The notes beneath the pieces are model-generated. The model ran no database searches. It saw nothing but the letters and a program-made list of their open reading frames with translations, and was not told the origin of the DNA. Both the position numbers and the translations under genes were made by a program. A stretch of 64,000 nt of DNA from Aquitalea aquatica (lineage in GTDB: Bacteria > Pseudomonadota > Gammaproteobacteria > Burkholderiales > Chromobacteriaceae), in contig NZ_JACERN010000030.1 of NCBI RefSeq assembly GCF_013911085.1, forward strand, positions 186,001 to 250,000. The letters are read 5' to 3'. Shown piece after piece: positions 9,568-20,527 of the stretch. The stretch's first letter is position 1, and each line of letters opens with the position of its first letter.

Positions 9568-10390
9568 CGGCCTGTCCGGCTCCGGCAAATCCATCGCCCT
9601 GCGCGCACTGGAGGACTCCGGCTATTACTGTGTGGACAATCTGCCGGCCACCATGCTGCATGAAGCCATGTCGCTGTATGCCGACTACGGCTACGAGCAG
9701 ATCGCCATTAGCGTGGACACCCGCTCCAGCCCTTCATTGGGTGCATTGCCACAGGAAGTGGACAAGCTGCGCCAGCAAGGCGTGGATGTACGGCTGTTAT
9801 TTCTGGAAGCCAAGCCGGAAACCCTGGTCAAGCGCTTTTCCGAAACCCGCCGTCGCCACCCCTTGTCCGGCAGTGGCTCCACCGTAGAGGAATGCATCCG
9901 GCTGGAGCAGGAGTTACTGGCCTCTATCCAGGAAATGGGCATTCGCATCGATACCAGCGAGCTGTCCGCCAATGCATTGAAAAGCTGGATCAAGGAATTG
10001 GTAGAAGCCGATAGCAGCCGGCTGACCATCATCTTCGAGTCCTTCGGTTTCAAGCATGGCGTCCCTCTGGATGCCGACTATGTCTTCGATGTGCGCTGCC
10101 TGCCCAACCCCTATTACGACCCTGCCCTGCGTCCTCTGACCGGCCGGGATCTGCCGATTGTCGATTTTTTCCTGCAGCATCCGCTGGTAGCAGAAATGAC
10201 CGAAGACATTCGTCATATGGTGGCCAAATGGCTGCCGGAATTCAGCCGTGAAAACCGCAGCTATCTGACAGTGGCGATTGGTTGCACCGGCGGGCAGCAC
10301 CGCTCGGTCTACATTACCGAACAACTGGCTCGGGCCTTTCCTGCAGAGCAGGTGCTGCTGCGCCACCGCCAGCTGTTTCGCGAAGCCTGA
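9548..10390 (+). CDS. rapZ: RNase adapter protein RapZ
   Basis: P-loop protein that in enterobacteria guides RNase E to the sRNA GlmZ and so controls glucosamine-6-phosphate synthase. The 280-residue product starts [20 protein letters not shown] (Walker A at residues 8-15), and its C-terminal domain contains [18 protein letters not shown] 9548 lies inside the hprK 3' end (20-base overlap). A longer frame from 9485 lacks family-like sequence before this Met. Whether a GlmZ-like target exists here is unknown. Confidence 0.95.
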   Translation: MRLILISGLSGSGKSIALRALEDSGYYCVDNLPATMLHEAMSLYADYGYEQIAISVDTRSSPSLGALPQEVDKLRQQGVDVRLLFLEAKPETLVKRFSETRRRHPLSGSGSTVEECIRLEQELLASIQEMGIRIDTSELSANALKSWIKELVEADSSRLTIIFESFGFKHGVPLDADYVFDVRCLPNPYYDPALRPLTGRDLPIVDFFLQHPLVAEMTEDIRHMVAKWLPEFSRENRSYLTVAIGCTGGQHRSVYITEQLARAFPAEQVLLRHRQLFREA

Positions 10391-10478
10391 GCCTGGCACT
10401 GGCTGCTCCCCCCTACCTCCCGGCCATTACGGATCCTGCCCACAGCATCGGCAAGATCCCTGCCCATGGAAGATGCTG

Positions 10479-11099
10479 ATGTCCATACCCAAAACCGTTA
10501 CCGTCGCCCTGACCGGAGCCTCCGGTCTGCCCTATGGCCTGCGCTTGATCGATGCACTGATCGCCGCCGGCATCCGCGTGTGGGTTCTGTACTCACAAGC
10601 CGCCCAAGTGGTGGCCAAGCAGGAAATGAATCTGCAACTGCCCTCGCGCCCTGCCGAGGTACAGCAATGGCTATACGAACGCACCGGCGCACAAGCGGAA
10701 CAGCTGGCAGTGTTTGGCCGTGAAGAATGGTTTGCCCCGGTCGCCTCTGGCTCCAATCCGGCAGATGCCATGGTAGTCTGCCCTTGTTCGATGGGCACCC
10801 TGGCTGCCATTGCTCATGGCATGAGCGACAATCTGATTGAGCGGGCGGCCGATGTCAGCATCAAGGAAGGTCGCAAACTGATCCTGGTACCGCGCGAAAC
10901 CCCGCTGTCGGTCATCCACCTGGAAAACATGCTGCAACTGGCACGGCTGGGCGTGGTCATCCTGCCACCATCGCCAGGCTTCTATACCCATCCAGCTAGC
11001 GTCGATGACATGGTGGATTTTGTCGTGGCACGTATTCTGGATCAGCTACGCATTCCCCATCAGCTGATGCCGCGCTGGGGTGAATCGCACAAGGAGTAA
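10479..11099 (+). CDS. ubiX: Flavin prenyltransferase UbiX
   Basis: Makes the prenylated FMN cofactor used by UbiD decarboxylases in ubiquinone synthesis. The 206-residue protein has VALTGASGLPYGLRLIDAL at the N terminus (FMN phosphate loop), VVCPCSMGTLAAIAHGMSDN in the middle and LVPRETPLSVIHLENM. ATG 10479 is preferred because GGAAG at 10468-10472 lies 6 bases upstream; ATG 10473 is too close to that site. No ubiD is nearby. The next gene starts 3 bases after the stop. Confidence 0.93.
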   Translation: MSIPKTVTVALTGASGLPYGLRLIDALIAAGIRVWVLYSQAAQVVAKQEMNLQLPSRPAEVQQWLYERTGAQAEQLAVFGREEWFAPVASGSNPADAMVVCPCSMGTLAAIAHGMSDNLIERAADVSIKEGRKLILVPRETPLSVIHLENMLQLARLGVVILPPSPGFYTHPASVDDMVDFVVARILDQLRIPHQLMPRWGESHKE

Positions 11100-11102
11100 G
11101 CC

Positions 11103-12560
11103 ATGCGGGAAAACGCGTTGTGGAGTCTGCCGGCCCTGCGTCGGCTGGAAACCGAAGCCGAGCTGCAAGGGCTGGATCTAATGCAACGCGCCGCCCGCGC
11201 CACCGCCGACTGGGTGAGACGACAACTGGACAGCGATGCCCGTATCCTGGTGGCAGCCGGCCCCGGCAATAATGGCGGAGATGCGCTGTATGCTGCCCTA
11301 TTACTGATGCAGGCTGGCTACAGTGTGGACATCCTGCTACCGCAAGCCGCCACCAGCTTACAAAGCCTGGCTGCACTGCATGCCATACGCCAGGCTGGCG
11401 GGATTCCGCTGCAGCAGCTGGCAGGTGACTACCCGACGCCAGACCTGCTGATCGACGGCCTGTTCGGCATCGGCCTCAGCCGCCCGCTGTCAGCTGACTG
11501 GGCCGCCGTCATGACTCAGCTCAATCAGCTGGACTGCCTGAAACTGGCCCTCGACTGCCCGAGCGGACTGGACCCCTACTCCGGGCAGGCACAACAAGCC
11601 TGCATCCGCGCCAGTCATACGCTGACCTTTCTCTGCCACAAACCGGGACTGTTCTTTGCTGCGGGTGCCGACCATGCAGGCCAAATCGAACTGGCCGCAC
11701 TCGACTGCCCGCAAGCACTGCTTCCGTCAGCCGAGGGCTACCTGAACCGGCAGGATGCCAGCCCACTGCAACGCCAACGCGACAGCCACAAAGGCAGCAA
11801 TGGCACGCTATGCATCATTGGCGGCAATCGCGGCATGCTGGGTGCTGCCCTGCTGGCTGGCCGCGCAGCATTGGCTGCAGGAGCCGGCAAAGTGCATGTA
11901 CTGACACTGGATGGCAGCCTGACCGTCGACCCCATCTGTCCGGAGCTGATGCTGCAACATGCCGATCCGGCCATGCCGCTGCCTACCGCCGACGTCCTGG
12001 CGCTTGGTCCCGGCCTGGGTCAGGACAAACCGGCCCAGCAATGGCTCAAGCTGGCCCTGGCCAGCCCCCTGCCACTGGTGCTGGATGCCGATGCTCTGAA
12101 CCTGCTGGCCAGCAATGCCGACCTGCAGCACACACTGGCCAAGCGTCCGGCCGCCACCATACTGACACCCCACCCGGCAGAAGCAGCGCGCCTGCTGGCT
12201 TGCCCAACCGCCACCGTGCAAAGCGACCGCCTGGCCGCCGCACGTCAGCTGGCCGAGCGTTTCCAGTGCACCGTGCTGCTCAAAGGTGCCGGTAGCCTGA
12301 TCGTGAGCGTTGGCCAGCCCTATCTGCTCAATACCAGTGGTGGTCCGGCACTGGCTGCCGCCGGGCAAGGAGACGTGTTGACCGGACTGATCACCGCGCT
12401 GCTGGCACAGGGCATGGATGCGCATGCCGCCAGCAGTCTGGCTGCGCGGGTACACGGACTGGCCGGTGATGAATACCAGCAACAGGCAGGTGGTCCTATT
12501 GGCCTGACCGCATCGGCCACCAGCCAGCGCTGCAGCCACTGGCTGAACCGCCTGCTTTAG
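11103..12560 (+). CDS. Bifunctional NAD(P)HX epimerase/dehydratase
   Basis: Repairs hydrated NADH and NADPH: the N-terminal half epimerises R- and S-NAD(P)HX, and the C-terminal half dehydrates S-NAD(P)HX using ADP or ATP. The 485-residue fusion has a YjeF_N domain (about 10-210, with VAAGPGNNGGDALYAALLLM) and a ribokinase-like domain (about 225-485, with TPHPAEAARLL and AAAGQGDVLTGLITALL). It corresponds to YjeF/NnrDE. Translation is probably coupled to ubiX. Confidence 0.93.
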   Translation: MRENALWSLPALRRLETEAELQGLDLMQRAARATADWVRRQLDSDARILVAAGPGNNGGDALYAALLLMQAGYSVDILLPQAATSLQSLAALHAIRQAGGIPLQQLAGDYPTPDLLIDGLFGIGLSRPLSADWAAVMTQLNQLDCLKLALDCPSGLDPYSGQAQQACIRASHTLTFLCHKPGLFFAAGADHAGQIELAALDCPQALLPSAEGYLNRQDASPLQRQRDSHKGSNGTLCIIGGNRGMLGAALLAGRAALAAGAGKVHVLTLDGSLTVDPICPELMLQHADPAMPLPTADVLALGPGLGQDKPAQQWLKLALASPLPLVLDADALNLLASNADLQHTLAKRPAATILTPHPAEAARLLACPTATVQSDRLAAARQLAERFQCTVLLKGAGSLIVSVGQPYLLNTSGGPALAAAGQGDVLTGLITALLAQGMDAHAASSLAARVHGLAGDEYQQQAGGPIGLTASATSQRCSHWLNRLL

Positions 12561-12640
12561 CCCCCGCAGTTTTAACCGCCTTTTTGTATACAATAACGAT
12601 TCGCACAGCACGCTAGCCGCATGTAAAATGAGCCACCAAT

Positions 12641-13540
12641 ATGGTGGAGAATTTTGTCTTGCCTCAACAAAAAAAAGCTTACCTGCTAGGGCTTTCTGCC
12701 GTTCTTGCCTGGTCTACAGTCGCCGCTGCCTTCAAAATCAGCTTGCAGCACCTGTCACCTGCACAGCTCGTTTTGTATGCAAGCATTGCCTCGACGCTAA
12801 GTCTGTTTTCCATCTTGCTGTGGCAAGGTCGTCTTGCCAGCCTGCTACCCGCCCTGCGCCAACACTGGCGTCGCTCACTGCTGCTGGGTGCAGTCAATCC
12901 GCTCGCCTACTACCTGATTCTGTTCCAGGCATACGCCCTGCTTCCGGCGCAAGAAGCACAGGCCATCAACTACACCTGGGCACTGACCATGACCTTGCTG
13001 TCAGTGCCCCTGCTCAAACACAAGCTGAGCCGCCATGACATCCTGGCCGCGGTGATTTGCTATCTGGGTGTATTGGTCATCGGCACCCACGGCCAGCTGC
13101 TGCAACTGCATTTTTCCAGCCTGAAGGGTGTTGGCTTCGCCCTGGCTTCCACCCTGCTCTGGGCCGGCTACTGGATTTTCAATGCCCGCGATCAACGCGA
13201 ACCCGTCATCGGACTCACACTCAATTTCCTGCTCTCCCTGCCGCTGACACTGGCTTTTTGTGCCTTTAGCGGCGAGCTCAAACCTGTGGCCTGGCAAGGA
13301 CTGGCTGGTGCGGCCTATGTCGGCGGGCTGGAGATGGGCTTCACCTTCGTACTGTGGCTGAGTGCAATGAAGCTCACTAGCAGCACTGCGCGCATCGCCA
13401 ATCTGATTTTCCTGTCACCACTGCTGTCACTGGGATTGATCCATTTCATTGTTGGCGAACCTATCCTGCCTTCCACACTGATCGGGCTGGGGTTGATTCT
13501 GGGCGGACTACTGCTGCAGAAACTGGGGAAAATTCACTAA
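12641..13540 (+). CDS. DMT (EamA) family permease
   Basis: A 299-residue inner-membrane protein with about ten hydrophobic helices in two EamA repeats (about residues 10-145 and 155-295). The drug/metabolite transporter family exports varied metabolites; the substrate cannot be told. The start is uncertain: ATG 12641 has no clear Shine-Dalgarno sequence, while an in-frame TTG at 12659 sits 9 bases after GTGGAG. Removing the first six residues would not affect the fold. Confidence 0.85.
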   Translation: MVENFVLPQQKKAYLLGLSAVLAWSTVAAAFKISLQHLSPAQLVLYASIASTLSLFSILLWQGRLASLLPALRQHWRRSLLLGAVNPLAYYLILFQAYALLPAQEAQAINYTWALTMTLLSVPLLKHKLSRHDILAAVICYLGVLVIGTHGQLLQLHFSSLKGVGFALASTLLWAGYWIFNARDQREPVIGLTLNFLLSLPLTLAFCAFSGELKPVAWQGLAGAAYVGGLEMGFTFVLWLSAMKLTSSTARIANLIFLSPLLSLGLIHFIVGEPILPSTLIGLGLILGGLLLQKLGKIH

Positions 13541-13552
13541 AACTGTCCTTTA

Positions 13553-13585
13553 AATCAGTTCCCACGCTATATGCGGGAACTGATT
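13553..13585. terminator. Hairpin after the DMT permease gene
   Basis: An 11-base perfect inverted repeat (13553-13563 with 13575-13585) lies 13 bases after the stop. No uridine run follows, so termination strength is uncertain. The rest of the gap to 13798 shows no gene. Confidence 0.5.
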
Positions 13586-13798
13586 GAAACTGAACTACAG
13601 TGCAAAAAAACCGCATTTCTCAACGAGTACCTGCTTGTTGTGCTGCCATTTGCAAACATAAACCATTAAATTATCCCCATCACGCACGATAGCCGTGACA
13701 GCTCCAGACTGCGATGCCAACATGCTTAGCAAACAGTTGTGGCAATTCCCGGGTTGAGTTTCTAGGATTCAAACAGGGTAAGAGGGATAATAAAAGCA

Positions 13799-15343
13799 AT
13801 GAACAGTATTAAATCAAAGCTCCGGCTCTGGCTGATGATAGGGGTGACCGTGATCGTGGCGATCACCGGTCTGTTGTCGTATAACCAGAACCGCAGCCAG
13901 GACGAAGCAGACTACCAAGCACAACGCGCCTCATTACAGGCGCGGCTTTCCTTATCCCTGCCACATGGCGTCTGGCAGATGGATGACTCCTATACCCGTC
14001 TGACACTGGATGCCGAACTAGGCTGGAACTCGGTAGTGGCCATCCGCATTACCGGGGATGCAGGGCTCAACATCGGCCGCATTCGCAGCGACAGCAACAC
14101 CCTGCGCGACATGGCACCATCGGAAAAGCCCAGTAGCGATGATGTGCTAAGCCTACCCATCATCTACCAGAATCGTGAAAAGCTCGGTACCGCCACCCTC
14201 TATCTGTCGCGCAGCCAGCTGGAACACCGCCAACTGGTGCACTTGCTGGAAATCCTGCTGGAAATCGTGGTCCTGGATGTATTGATCTTCTTCGTGATGA
14301 CCTACAACCTGAACCGCTTCGTTTTTGATCCGCTCAAACGGCTACAAGATGCGCTGAATCGTGCGGCCAGCAGTGACGATGCCAAGTCTTCCCGCATTTC
14401 GCAGCAAACCCAGGATGAGTTCGGCGCAGTCACCCGTAGCTTCAACCGTATTGTCGACCGTATTTCGGCCGACCTCGCCATGCGCACGACGGCCGAGGCG
14501 CAGGCCCGCCTGGAAAAAGACAATGCCGAACTGGCCTTGCGCCAATTGGTGCAGACCCAGCAAACCCTGGTCGAGGCTGAAAAACTCGCCTCGCTGGGTA
14601 GCCTGGTGGCTGGCGTTGCCCACGAAATCAACACGCCGGTGGGCATTACCCTGACCACAGCGTCGCACTTGGCCACCACGACCCTGCATATCACGGAAAA
14701 ACTGGATAACGGCGGCATCAAGAAAAGTGATTTCCAGGCTTATCTGGATACCGCCAAGGAATGCTGCGAACTGATTCTGTCCAATGCGGAACGCGCCGCC
14801 AACCTCATCCACAGCTTCAAGCAGGTGGCCGTGGATCAAACCAGCGAGCAGCGCCGCGACTTCCAGCTGAATGACTATCTGAGTGAGATCGTCACCAGCC
14901 TCAAACCGCGCTTCAAGCGTTCGCAGACCAGCATCGACATTTCCTGCGAAGACGACCTGTTGCTGGACAGCTATCCGGGCGCGGTGTCGCAAGTGATCAC
15001 CAACCTGCTGGTCAATGCACTCGTGCATGGCTTTGATGAAAAGCCCGGCGGCACCATCAGCATCCATGCCGAACGCAGCAGCAACAATAATGTAAAGCTG
15101 AGCATTGAGGATAACGGCAAGGGCATTCCTGCCGAAAACCTCAGCCGCATCTTCGACCCCTTCTTTACCACCCGCCGTGGCAGCGGTGGCAGCGGTCTTG
15201 GCTTGCATATCGTCTACAACATCATTCGGCAACGTCTGGGTGGCATCATCGAAGTGCATAGTGAAGTCGGCAAAGGTAGCAGCTTCATCATCACCATTCC
15301 CTGCATCGCCCCTGAAATCCAGCACAAGGAGTTCAACCAATGA
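13799..15343 (+). CDS. Membrane sensor histidine kinase
   Basis: A 514-residue kinase. TM1 (about residues 10-28) and TM2 (about 145-168) enclose a periplasmic or CHASE-like sensor of about 115 residues. HAMP (about 170-222) and a short coiled coil follow. The HisKA-like segment GSLVAGVAHEINTPVGITL carries the phospho-accepting His275. The ATPase domain (about 380-505) has VTNLLVNALVHGF, IEDNGKGIPAENLSRIFDPF and GSGLGLHIVY. It overlaps the next gene (HD-GYP regulator) by four bases, so the two form a two-component pair. The ligand is unknown. Confidence 0.9.
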   Translation: MNSIKSKLRLWLMIGVTVIVAITGLLSYNQNRSQDEADYQAQRASLQARLSLSLPHGVWQMDDSYTRLTLDAELGWNSVVAIRITGDAGLNIGRIRSDSNTLRDMAPSEKPSSDDVLSLPIIYQNREKLGTATLYLSRSQLEHRQLVHLLEILLEIVVLDVLIFFVMTYNLNRFVFDPLKRLQDALNRAASSDDAKSSRISQQTQDEFGAVTRSFNRIVDRISADLAMRTTAEAQARLEKDNAELALRQLVQTQQTLVEAEKLASLGSLVAGVAHEINTPVGITLTTASHLATTTLHITEKLDNGGIKKSDFQAYLDTAKECCELILSNAERAANLIHSFKQVAVDQTSEQRRDFQLNDYLSEIVTSLKPRFKRSQTSIDISCEDDLLLDSYPGAVSQVITNLLVNALVHGFDEKPGGTISIHAERSSNNNVKLSIEDNGKGIPAENLSRIFDPFFTTRRGSGGSGLGLHIVYNIIRQRLGGIIEVHSEVGKGSSFIITIPCIAPEIQHKEFNQ

Positions 15344-16923
15344 GCCAGCAGCAAGTAAATGACGACGACTGGCTGCTGGATGATGATCCACCAGACCAGT
15401 GCAAGCCTTTACCCCAGTACAGACATCCATGGAAAATCCTGATCGTGGATGACGAGCCAGATGTCCACAGCGCCACGGCACTGGCCATCCGCAATATCCG
15501 CTACAAGGATCGCGCACTCGAGCTGCTCAGTGCCTACTCTGCAGCCGAGGCCCTGCAGATGCTGCAACAGCATGCCGATGTAGCACTGATCCTGCTGGAT
15601 GTGGTGATGGAAACCGATGACGCCGGCCTGCGACTGGTCCGTAATATCCGTGAGGAACTGCAGATCAGCACTACCCGTATCGTGCTGCGCACTGGCCAAC
15701 CCGGCCAGGCACCGGAGCAGGAGGTCATCCTCAATTACGATATCAACGACTACAAGACCAAGACCGAGCTGACGGTACAAAAGCTGTTCACCACCGTCAT
15801 TGCCTCGCTGCGGGCCTACGAAAACCTGATTACCATTGAGAAAAACCGCCAGGGTCTGGCCAAGATTCTGGAAGGGGCTGCCGATCTTTACCAGATGTTC
15901 TCGCTGAAGGAGTTCGCCTCTGGCGTGCTCAAACAGATCAGCGCCATTCTGGATGTCGGCACCGATGGCATTCTCTGCGTGGAAAGCACGCCGGACATGA
16001 CGGGCCGGCCGCAACTAGAGATCCTGGCCGCCGCCGGCGCCTATGAATGTCTGCTGGAAAGCGGCAGCCTGGACGACTACCCGGAACTGGCAAGCGCCAT
16101 CCGGCAGGCCTTGCAGGAAAAACACAACATCTACCAGCATCCCTATGATGTGCTGTGCATTACCGCGCAAAACGGGCGCGAATTTGCCGTGCACTTCACT
16201 CCACCCTGGCCGCTGGACGATGTAGAACGCAATCTGCTGGAGGTATTCTGCCAGCGCATTTCCTCGGCCTACGACAACCTCTACCTCTACAATCAGCTAC
16301 GCCACTCGCAGGAAGCCACCGTGGTAGCCCTGGCAGCCCTGGCCGAATACCGTGATACCGATACCGGCGCTCACGTACTGCGGGTGCAGAAGCTCACCGA
16401 TGCCATTGCCGGCGAAATCCGCCAGCGCGGGCAGTATCTGGACTTGCTCTCTGCCGAATTCATGGACATGGTAGGTATGGCGAGCATCCTGCACGATGTC
16501 GGCAAGGTTGGCACGCCGGATCACATTCTGTTCAAACCCGGCAAACTGGACCCCGACGAACGGCGCATCATGGAGCAACATGCCGGCATTGGTGCCAGCA
16601 TCCTGGCCAAATCGGCACAAATGGTGGAAGGCCAGAGCTATCTGTCACTTGGTTCTGAAATCGCCGGCGGCCACCACGAACATTTCGATGGCAATGGCTA
16701 CCCCAACAAGCTGAAAGAGCAGCAAATACCGCTCTCTGCTCGTATTGTGGCGGTGGTGGATGTATTTGATGCCCTGCTGAACAAGCGACCCTACAAGGAA
16801 CCATGGGAGCTGTCGGAAACGCTGGACTATATCCGCAGCCGCGCAGGCAGCCAGTTTGACCCGGTCGTCGTCAGTGCGTTGTGCGATATGGTGGAAGAAG
16901 GACGACTACCCTTCGAGCTATAA
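15340..16923 (+). CDS. Response regulator with DUF3369 and HD-GYP domain
   Basis: A 527-residue regulator. The receiver domain (about 30-150) starts KILIVDDEPDVHSAT and has phospho-acceptor Asp87 in LILLDVVME. A DUF3369 domain follows (about 180-335), and the output HD-GYP domain (about 340-510) has HDVGKVGTPDHI (His385, Asp386) and HHEHFDGNGYP near 445. HD-GYP domains with these motifs hydrolyse cyclic di-GMP (family knowledge). Together with the kinase upstream, it probably converts an external signal into lower c-di-GMP. Confidence 0.92.
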   Translation: MSQQQVNDDDWLLDDDPPDQCKPLPQYRHPWKILIVDDEPDVHSATALAIRNIRYKDRALELLSAYSAAEALQMLQQHADVALILLDVVMETDDAGLRLVRNIREELQISTTRIVLRTGQPGQAPEQEVILNYDINDYKTKTELTVQKLFTTVIASLRAYENLITIEKNRQGLAKILEGAADLYQMFSLKEFASGVLKQISAILDVGTDGILCVESTPDMTGRPQLEILAAAGAYECLLESGSLDDYPELASAIRQALQEKHNIYQHPYDVLCITAQNGREFAVHFTPPWPLDDVERNLLEVFCQRISSAYDNLYLYNQLRHSQEATVVALAALAEYRDTDTGAHVLRVQKLTDAIAGEIRQRGQYLDLLSAEFMDMVGMASILHDVGKVGTPDHILFKPGKLDPDERRIMEQHAGIGASILAKSAQMVEGQSYLSLGSEIAGGHHEHFDGNGYPNKLKEQQIPLSARIVAVVDVFDALLNKRPYKEPWELSETLDYIRSRAGSQFDPVVVSALCDMVEEGRLPFEL

Positions 16924-16932
16924 GGCCATTCC

Positions 16933-16975
16933 ATGACAAAGCCGCCAGCAGCATGCGCTGTGGCGGCTTTGTCAT
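16933..16975. terminator. Bidirectional terminator between HD-GYP regulator and HlyIII gene
   Basis: A 15-base perfect stem (16933-16947 with 16961-16975) lies between two convergent genes and can serve both. Confidence 0.75.
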
Positions 16976-16994
16976 GATCTGGAGGCGCTAATAA

Positions 16995-17612
16995 TCAGGC
17001 CACGTAAAACATCACGCTGACAAACTGGCAGATGCTGCCCCCCAGCACAAACAAGTGCCAGATACCGTGGCCATGGCGGATTTTCTCGTCATTGAGAAAC
17101 CAGTAAATCCCCACGCTGTAAATCAGGCCACCCAGGGCCAGCCAGAACAGTCCGCCCCAGGACATCGCAGCAATCAGCGGCTGCATGGCAATCACCACCA
17201 GCCAGCCCATCACCACATACAAAATCATCGACAGCAGCCGGGTGCGCCGTCCCAGCGTCAACTCCTGGATAATGCCGAAAATGGCCAGACCCCAGCTCAG
17301 ACCGAACAATGTCCAGCCCCAGGCTCCGCGCAAGGTAACCAGGCAATACGGCGTATAGCTGCCGGCAATCAGCAAATAGATAGCCGAATGGTCGCACTTC
17401 TGCAAAATAGCCTTGGCCCGCCCTCTGGCGCTGTGATACAGCGTGGAAATCAGATACAGCAGCACCAAGGTAGAACCGTACAGGCTGAAGCTGACAATTT
17501 TCCAGGGATCGCCCTGCTCGGCCGCCACATACACCAGGCTGATCAGCCCGGTAATGGCCAGCACGGTGCCCACCAGGTGGGAAATCCCGTTGAAGCGCTC
17601 TCCGTAATACAT
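16995..17612 (-). CDS. Hemolysin III family membrane protein
   Basis: A 205-residue integral membrane protein with seven predicted helices, of the HlyIII/PAQR superfamily. It begins MYYGERFNGISHLVGTVLAI and shows the conserved STLYHSARGRAK segment and C-terminal GHGIWHLFVLGGS, whose histidines and Ser/Asp form the family's putative metal site. ATG 17612 is chosen because an AGAGGTG ribosome-binding site lies just upstream; the frame extends further but without family-like sequence. Despite the name, haemolysis is not implied. The function in this organism is unknown. Confidence 0.9.
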   Translation of the reverse strand: MYYGERFNGISHLVGTVLAITGLISLVYVAAEQGDPWKIVSFSLYGSTLVLLYLISTLYHSARGRAKAILQKCDHSAIYLLIAGSYTPYCLVTLRGAWGWTLFGLSWGLAIFGIIQELTLGRRTRLLSMILYVVMGWLVVIAMQPLIAAMSWGGLFWLALGGLIYSVGIYWFLNDEKIRHGHGIWHLFVLGGSICQFVSVMFYVA

Positions 17613-17778
17613 AACACCTCTTTCTCTTGCCCGGCTGGGCATCCGGCAAAACCAAAGCGGCCATCCGGGACAAGCTTGGGCAAGCAAAACACCATCACAG
17701 TTCCAATGTATACCAGCAAGATAGCGTCAATTCATTGCAATACAAGCTCGGGCAAGGCGAAAATGCTGCGACAGCAAC

Positions 17779-17806
17779 AACAAAGCGGGCCGCAGCCCGC
17801 TTTGTT
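17779..17806 (-). terminator. Terminator after adk
   Basis: A 12-base stem (17779-17790 with 17795-17806) with a 4-base loop lies downstream of adk on the minus strand. It is the likely end of the exbB-to-adk run. Confidence 0.75.
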
Positions 17807-17829
17807 TCATCAACAGCTCAGTCTGCAGC

Positions 17830-18513
<684 letters not shown>

Positions 18514-18565
18514 TTATTGTGTTTGGTGTTCATCGGCCGTCTTCTGCTGCGGCCTTGCCAGACGC

Positions 18566-19327
18566 TCAGCGCCCGGCCAGTACGGCACGCACCCGTTCCA
18601 GGTCTTCCGGCGTATCCACACCGGCTGCGGGTGCTTCGCTCACCGTGGCCACCATGATGGGGTAGCCATGCCACAGCACGCGCAGCTGTTCCAGTGCTTC
18701 GAACTGCTCCAGCGGTGCCGGGCTCAATGAGCTATAGGTCTGCAAAAAGCCTGCCTGGTAGGCATACATGCCGATGTGCCGCAAGACCGGTAGGTCGGCT
18801 GGCAAGACGCTTGTATCGTGTGCAAACGCGTCACGGGCATAGGGGATGGGCGCCCGGCTGAAATACAGGGCCCGCCCAGCGTGGTCCAGCACAACCTTGA
18901 CCACATTGGGATTAAACATGTCTTGTGCAGCATGAAAGGGGTGGGCCACGGTGGCCATCGGCACCTTGGTCTCGGCCATCAGTGCGGCCAGACGGTCGAT
19001 CAGTGCCGGATCAATCAAGGGCTCGTCGCCCTGTACATTCACCACGATCTGCGCGGCATCCCACTGCATCTGCTGTGCAACTTCCGCCAGGCGGTCAGTG
19101 CCGCTGGCGTGATCAACACGCGTCATTACCGCGGCAATGCCATGTGCAGTGCAGGCCTGCAAGATATCGGCATGGTCGGTAGCCACCACCACCTGAGTAG
19201 CGGCACTCTTTACCGCCTGTTCGGCCACCCGCACCACCATGGGCTTGCCGGCCAGATCAGCCAGAGGCTTGCCCGGCAAACGGCTGGAGGCCATGCGCGC
19301 GGGAATGACGACGGCAAAACCGCTCAT
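18566..19327 (-). CDS. kdsB: 3-deoxy-manno-octulosonate cytidylyltransferase
   Basis: Activates Kdo as CMP-Kdo for transfer to lipid A. The 253-residue nucleotidyltransferase begins [20 protein letters not shown] (nucleotide-binding loop) and has [32 protein letters not shown] and [15 protein letters not shown]. With KdsD and KdsC at 2.8-4.4 kb, three of the Kdo-synthesis enzymes are in the window (KdsA is not). It overlaps the upstream Trm112-like gene by four bases. Confidence 0.97.
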   Translation of the reverse strand: MSGFAVVIPARMASSRLPGKPLADLAGKPMVVRVAEQAVKSAATQVVVATDHADILQACTAHGIAAVMTRVDHASGTDRLAEVAQQMQWDAAQIVVNVQGDEPLIDPALIDRLAALMAETKVPMATVAHPFHAAQDMFNPNVVKVVLDHAGRALYFSRAPIPYARDAFAHDTSVLPADLPVLRHIGMYAYQAGFLQTYSSLSPAPLEQFEALEQLRVLWHGYPIMVATVSEAPAAGVDTPEDLERVRAVLAGR

Positions 19328-19506
19328 TTCACTTCTTCTTCCGGCGGCAGTTCGCGCGCTTCGGTTTCCAGCATCATCGGGATGCCGTCCCGTACCGGAA
19401 AAGCCAGACGATCACCCTTGCAGATCAGTTCCTGCTGGGCCTTGTCGAATACCAGCGGGCCTTTGCACAGCGGGCACACCAGAATGTCCAGAAATTTAGC
19501 GTCCAT
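19324..19506 (-). CDS. Trm112 family protein (YcaR type)
   Basis: A 60-residue small zinc-ribbon-like protein, [19 protein letters not shown], with one CxxC pair and later sequence [20 protein letters not shown] typical of the Trm112/YcaR family. It sits between lpxK and kdsB with overlaps on both sides, an arrangement conserved in many proteobacteria. Its molecular role in bacteria is poorly defined; in eukaryotes and archaea Trm112 activates methyltransferases. Confidence 0.92.
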   Translation of the reverse strand: MDAKFLDILVCPLCKGPLVFDKAQQELICKGDRLAFPVRDGIPMMLETEARELPPEEEVK

Positions 19507-20527
19507 GTCTTATCTTCAATCGGGAAAGTAGCCAGCTCGCCAGATCTGGCGTCAGCTGTGCCGTAACCGGCAAGACCCATAGTCTAGCACGCTGCGCCGC
19601 ATCATGAATCACCCGCCGTAATTTCACCGCATCTTTGCTGGTGACGATGATCGGGCTGTCGCCCGCAGGCAAATCTGCCGGGCTGAAATCGTGATGATCA
19701 GGAAAGCTCAGGCAGTGCTGCAGGGAAAATCCCAGGCCTTGCAGGGTGTTGAAAAAACGCTCGGGATGACCGATACCTGCCAGTGCCAGCACCGGCTCGG
19801 TTGCGAAATCAGCCACACTGCGACTCCGTGCCGGATCAGCCAGTGACACCAGGCGCTCTGCACTCAGTAGCATCTGAAAGCAGGGCAATGCAGCTGGCAG
19901 CGGCAGGGATGAAGCGACGCCATTCACTACCACAGCGTCCACGCTGGCAAGACGGGAGGCCGGTTCGCGCAGCGGGCCAGCCGGCAGCAGATGGCCATTA
20001 CCCAGACCGCGTCCGCCATCCAGCACCACTACTTCCAGCGTACGCGCCAGCCGGTAGTGCTGCAGGCCGTCATCGGTCAGGATCAGCTGCAAATCGGGAT
20101 GAACACGCAAGAGCAGCTGGCCAGCGGCCACCCGGTCTCGCCCCACCGCCACCGGAGCACCACTGGCGGCCAGTAGCAGAGGTTCGTCCCCCACCAGCTG
20201 CGGGCTACAGTCCGCACTCACCAGGGTTGGCTGCTGGTGCATGCCGCCATAACCACGGCTGACCACCCCCACGCGCACGCCCTGGGCTTGCAAACTGGCC
20301 AACAGGCTCAGCGTCAGCGGTGTTTTGCCGACGCCACCCACATTGATATTGCCGATCACCACCACCGGCACCGCCAGCTGATGGCTGCGTAGCAGCCGCA
20401 AGCGATAAGCCATGCGCCGCAATGCCGACACCAGTGCAAACAGCCCTTCCAGCGGAGCCAGAAGGGCTGTCAGCCACCATACAGCTTGATACCAGTGGCG
20501 TTCGATACGTTGGCTGAGACGACTCAC
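19496..20527 (-). CDS. lpxK: Tetraacyldisaccharide 4'-kinase
   Basis: Phosphorylates the lipid A disaccharide at the 4' position, on the inner face of the inner membrane. The 343-residue protein has an N-terminal hydrophobic segment (about 11-33), the P-loop [20 protein letters not shown] (about 55-74), [10 protein letters not shown] and [20 protein letters not shown]. It overlaps the trm112-like gene by 11 bases and exbD by four, so lipid A, Kdo and ExbBD genes are co-transcribed. Confidence 0.95.
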   Translation of the reverse strand: MSRLSQRIERHWYQAVWWLTALLAPLEGLFALVSALRRMAYRLRLLRSHQLAVPVVVIGNINVGGVGKTPLTLSLLASLQAQGVRVGVVSRGYGGMHQQPTLVSADCSPQLVGDEPLLLAASGAPVAVGRDRVAAGQLLLRVHPDLQLILTDDGLQHYRLARTLEVVVLDGGRGLGNGHLLPAGPLREPASRLASVDAVVVNGVASSLPLPAALPCFQMLLSAERLVSLADPARSRSVADFATEPVLALAGIGHPERFFNTLQGLGFSLQHCLSFPDHHDFSPADLPAGDSPIIVTSKDAVKLRRVIHDAAQRARLWVLPVTAQLTPDLASWLLSRLKIRHGR

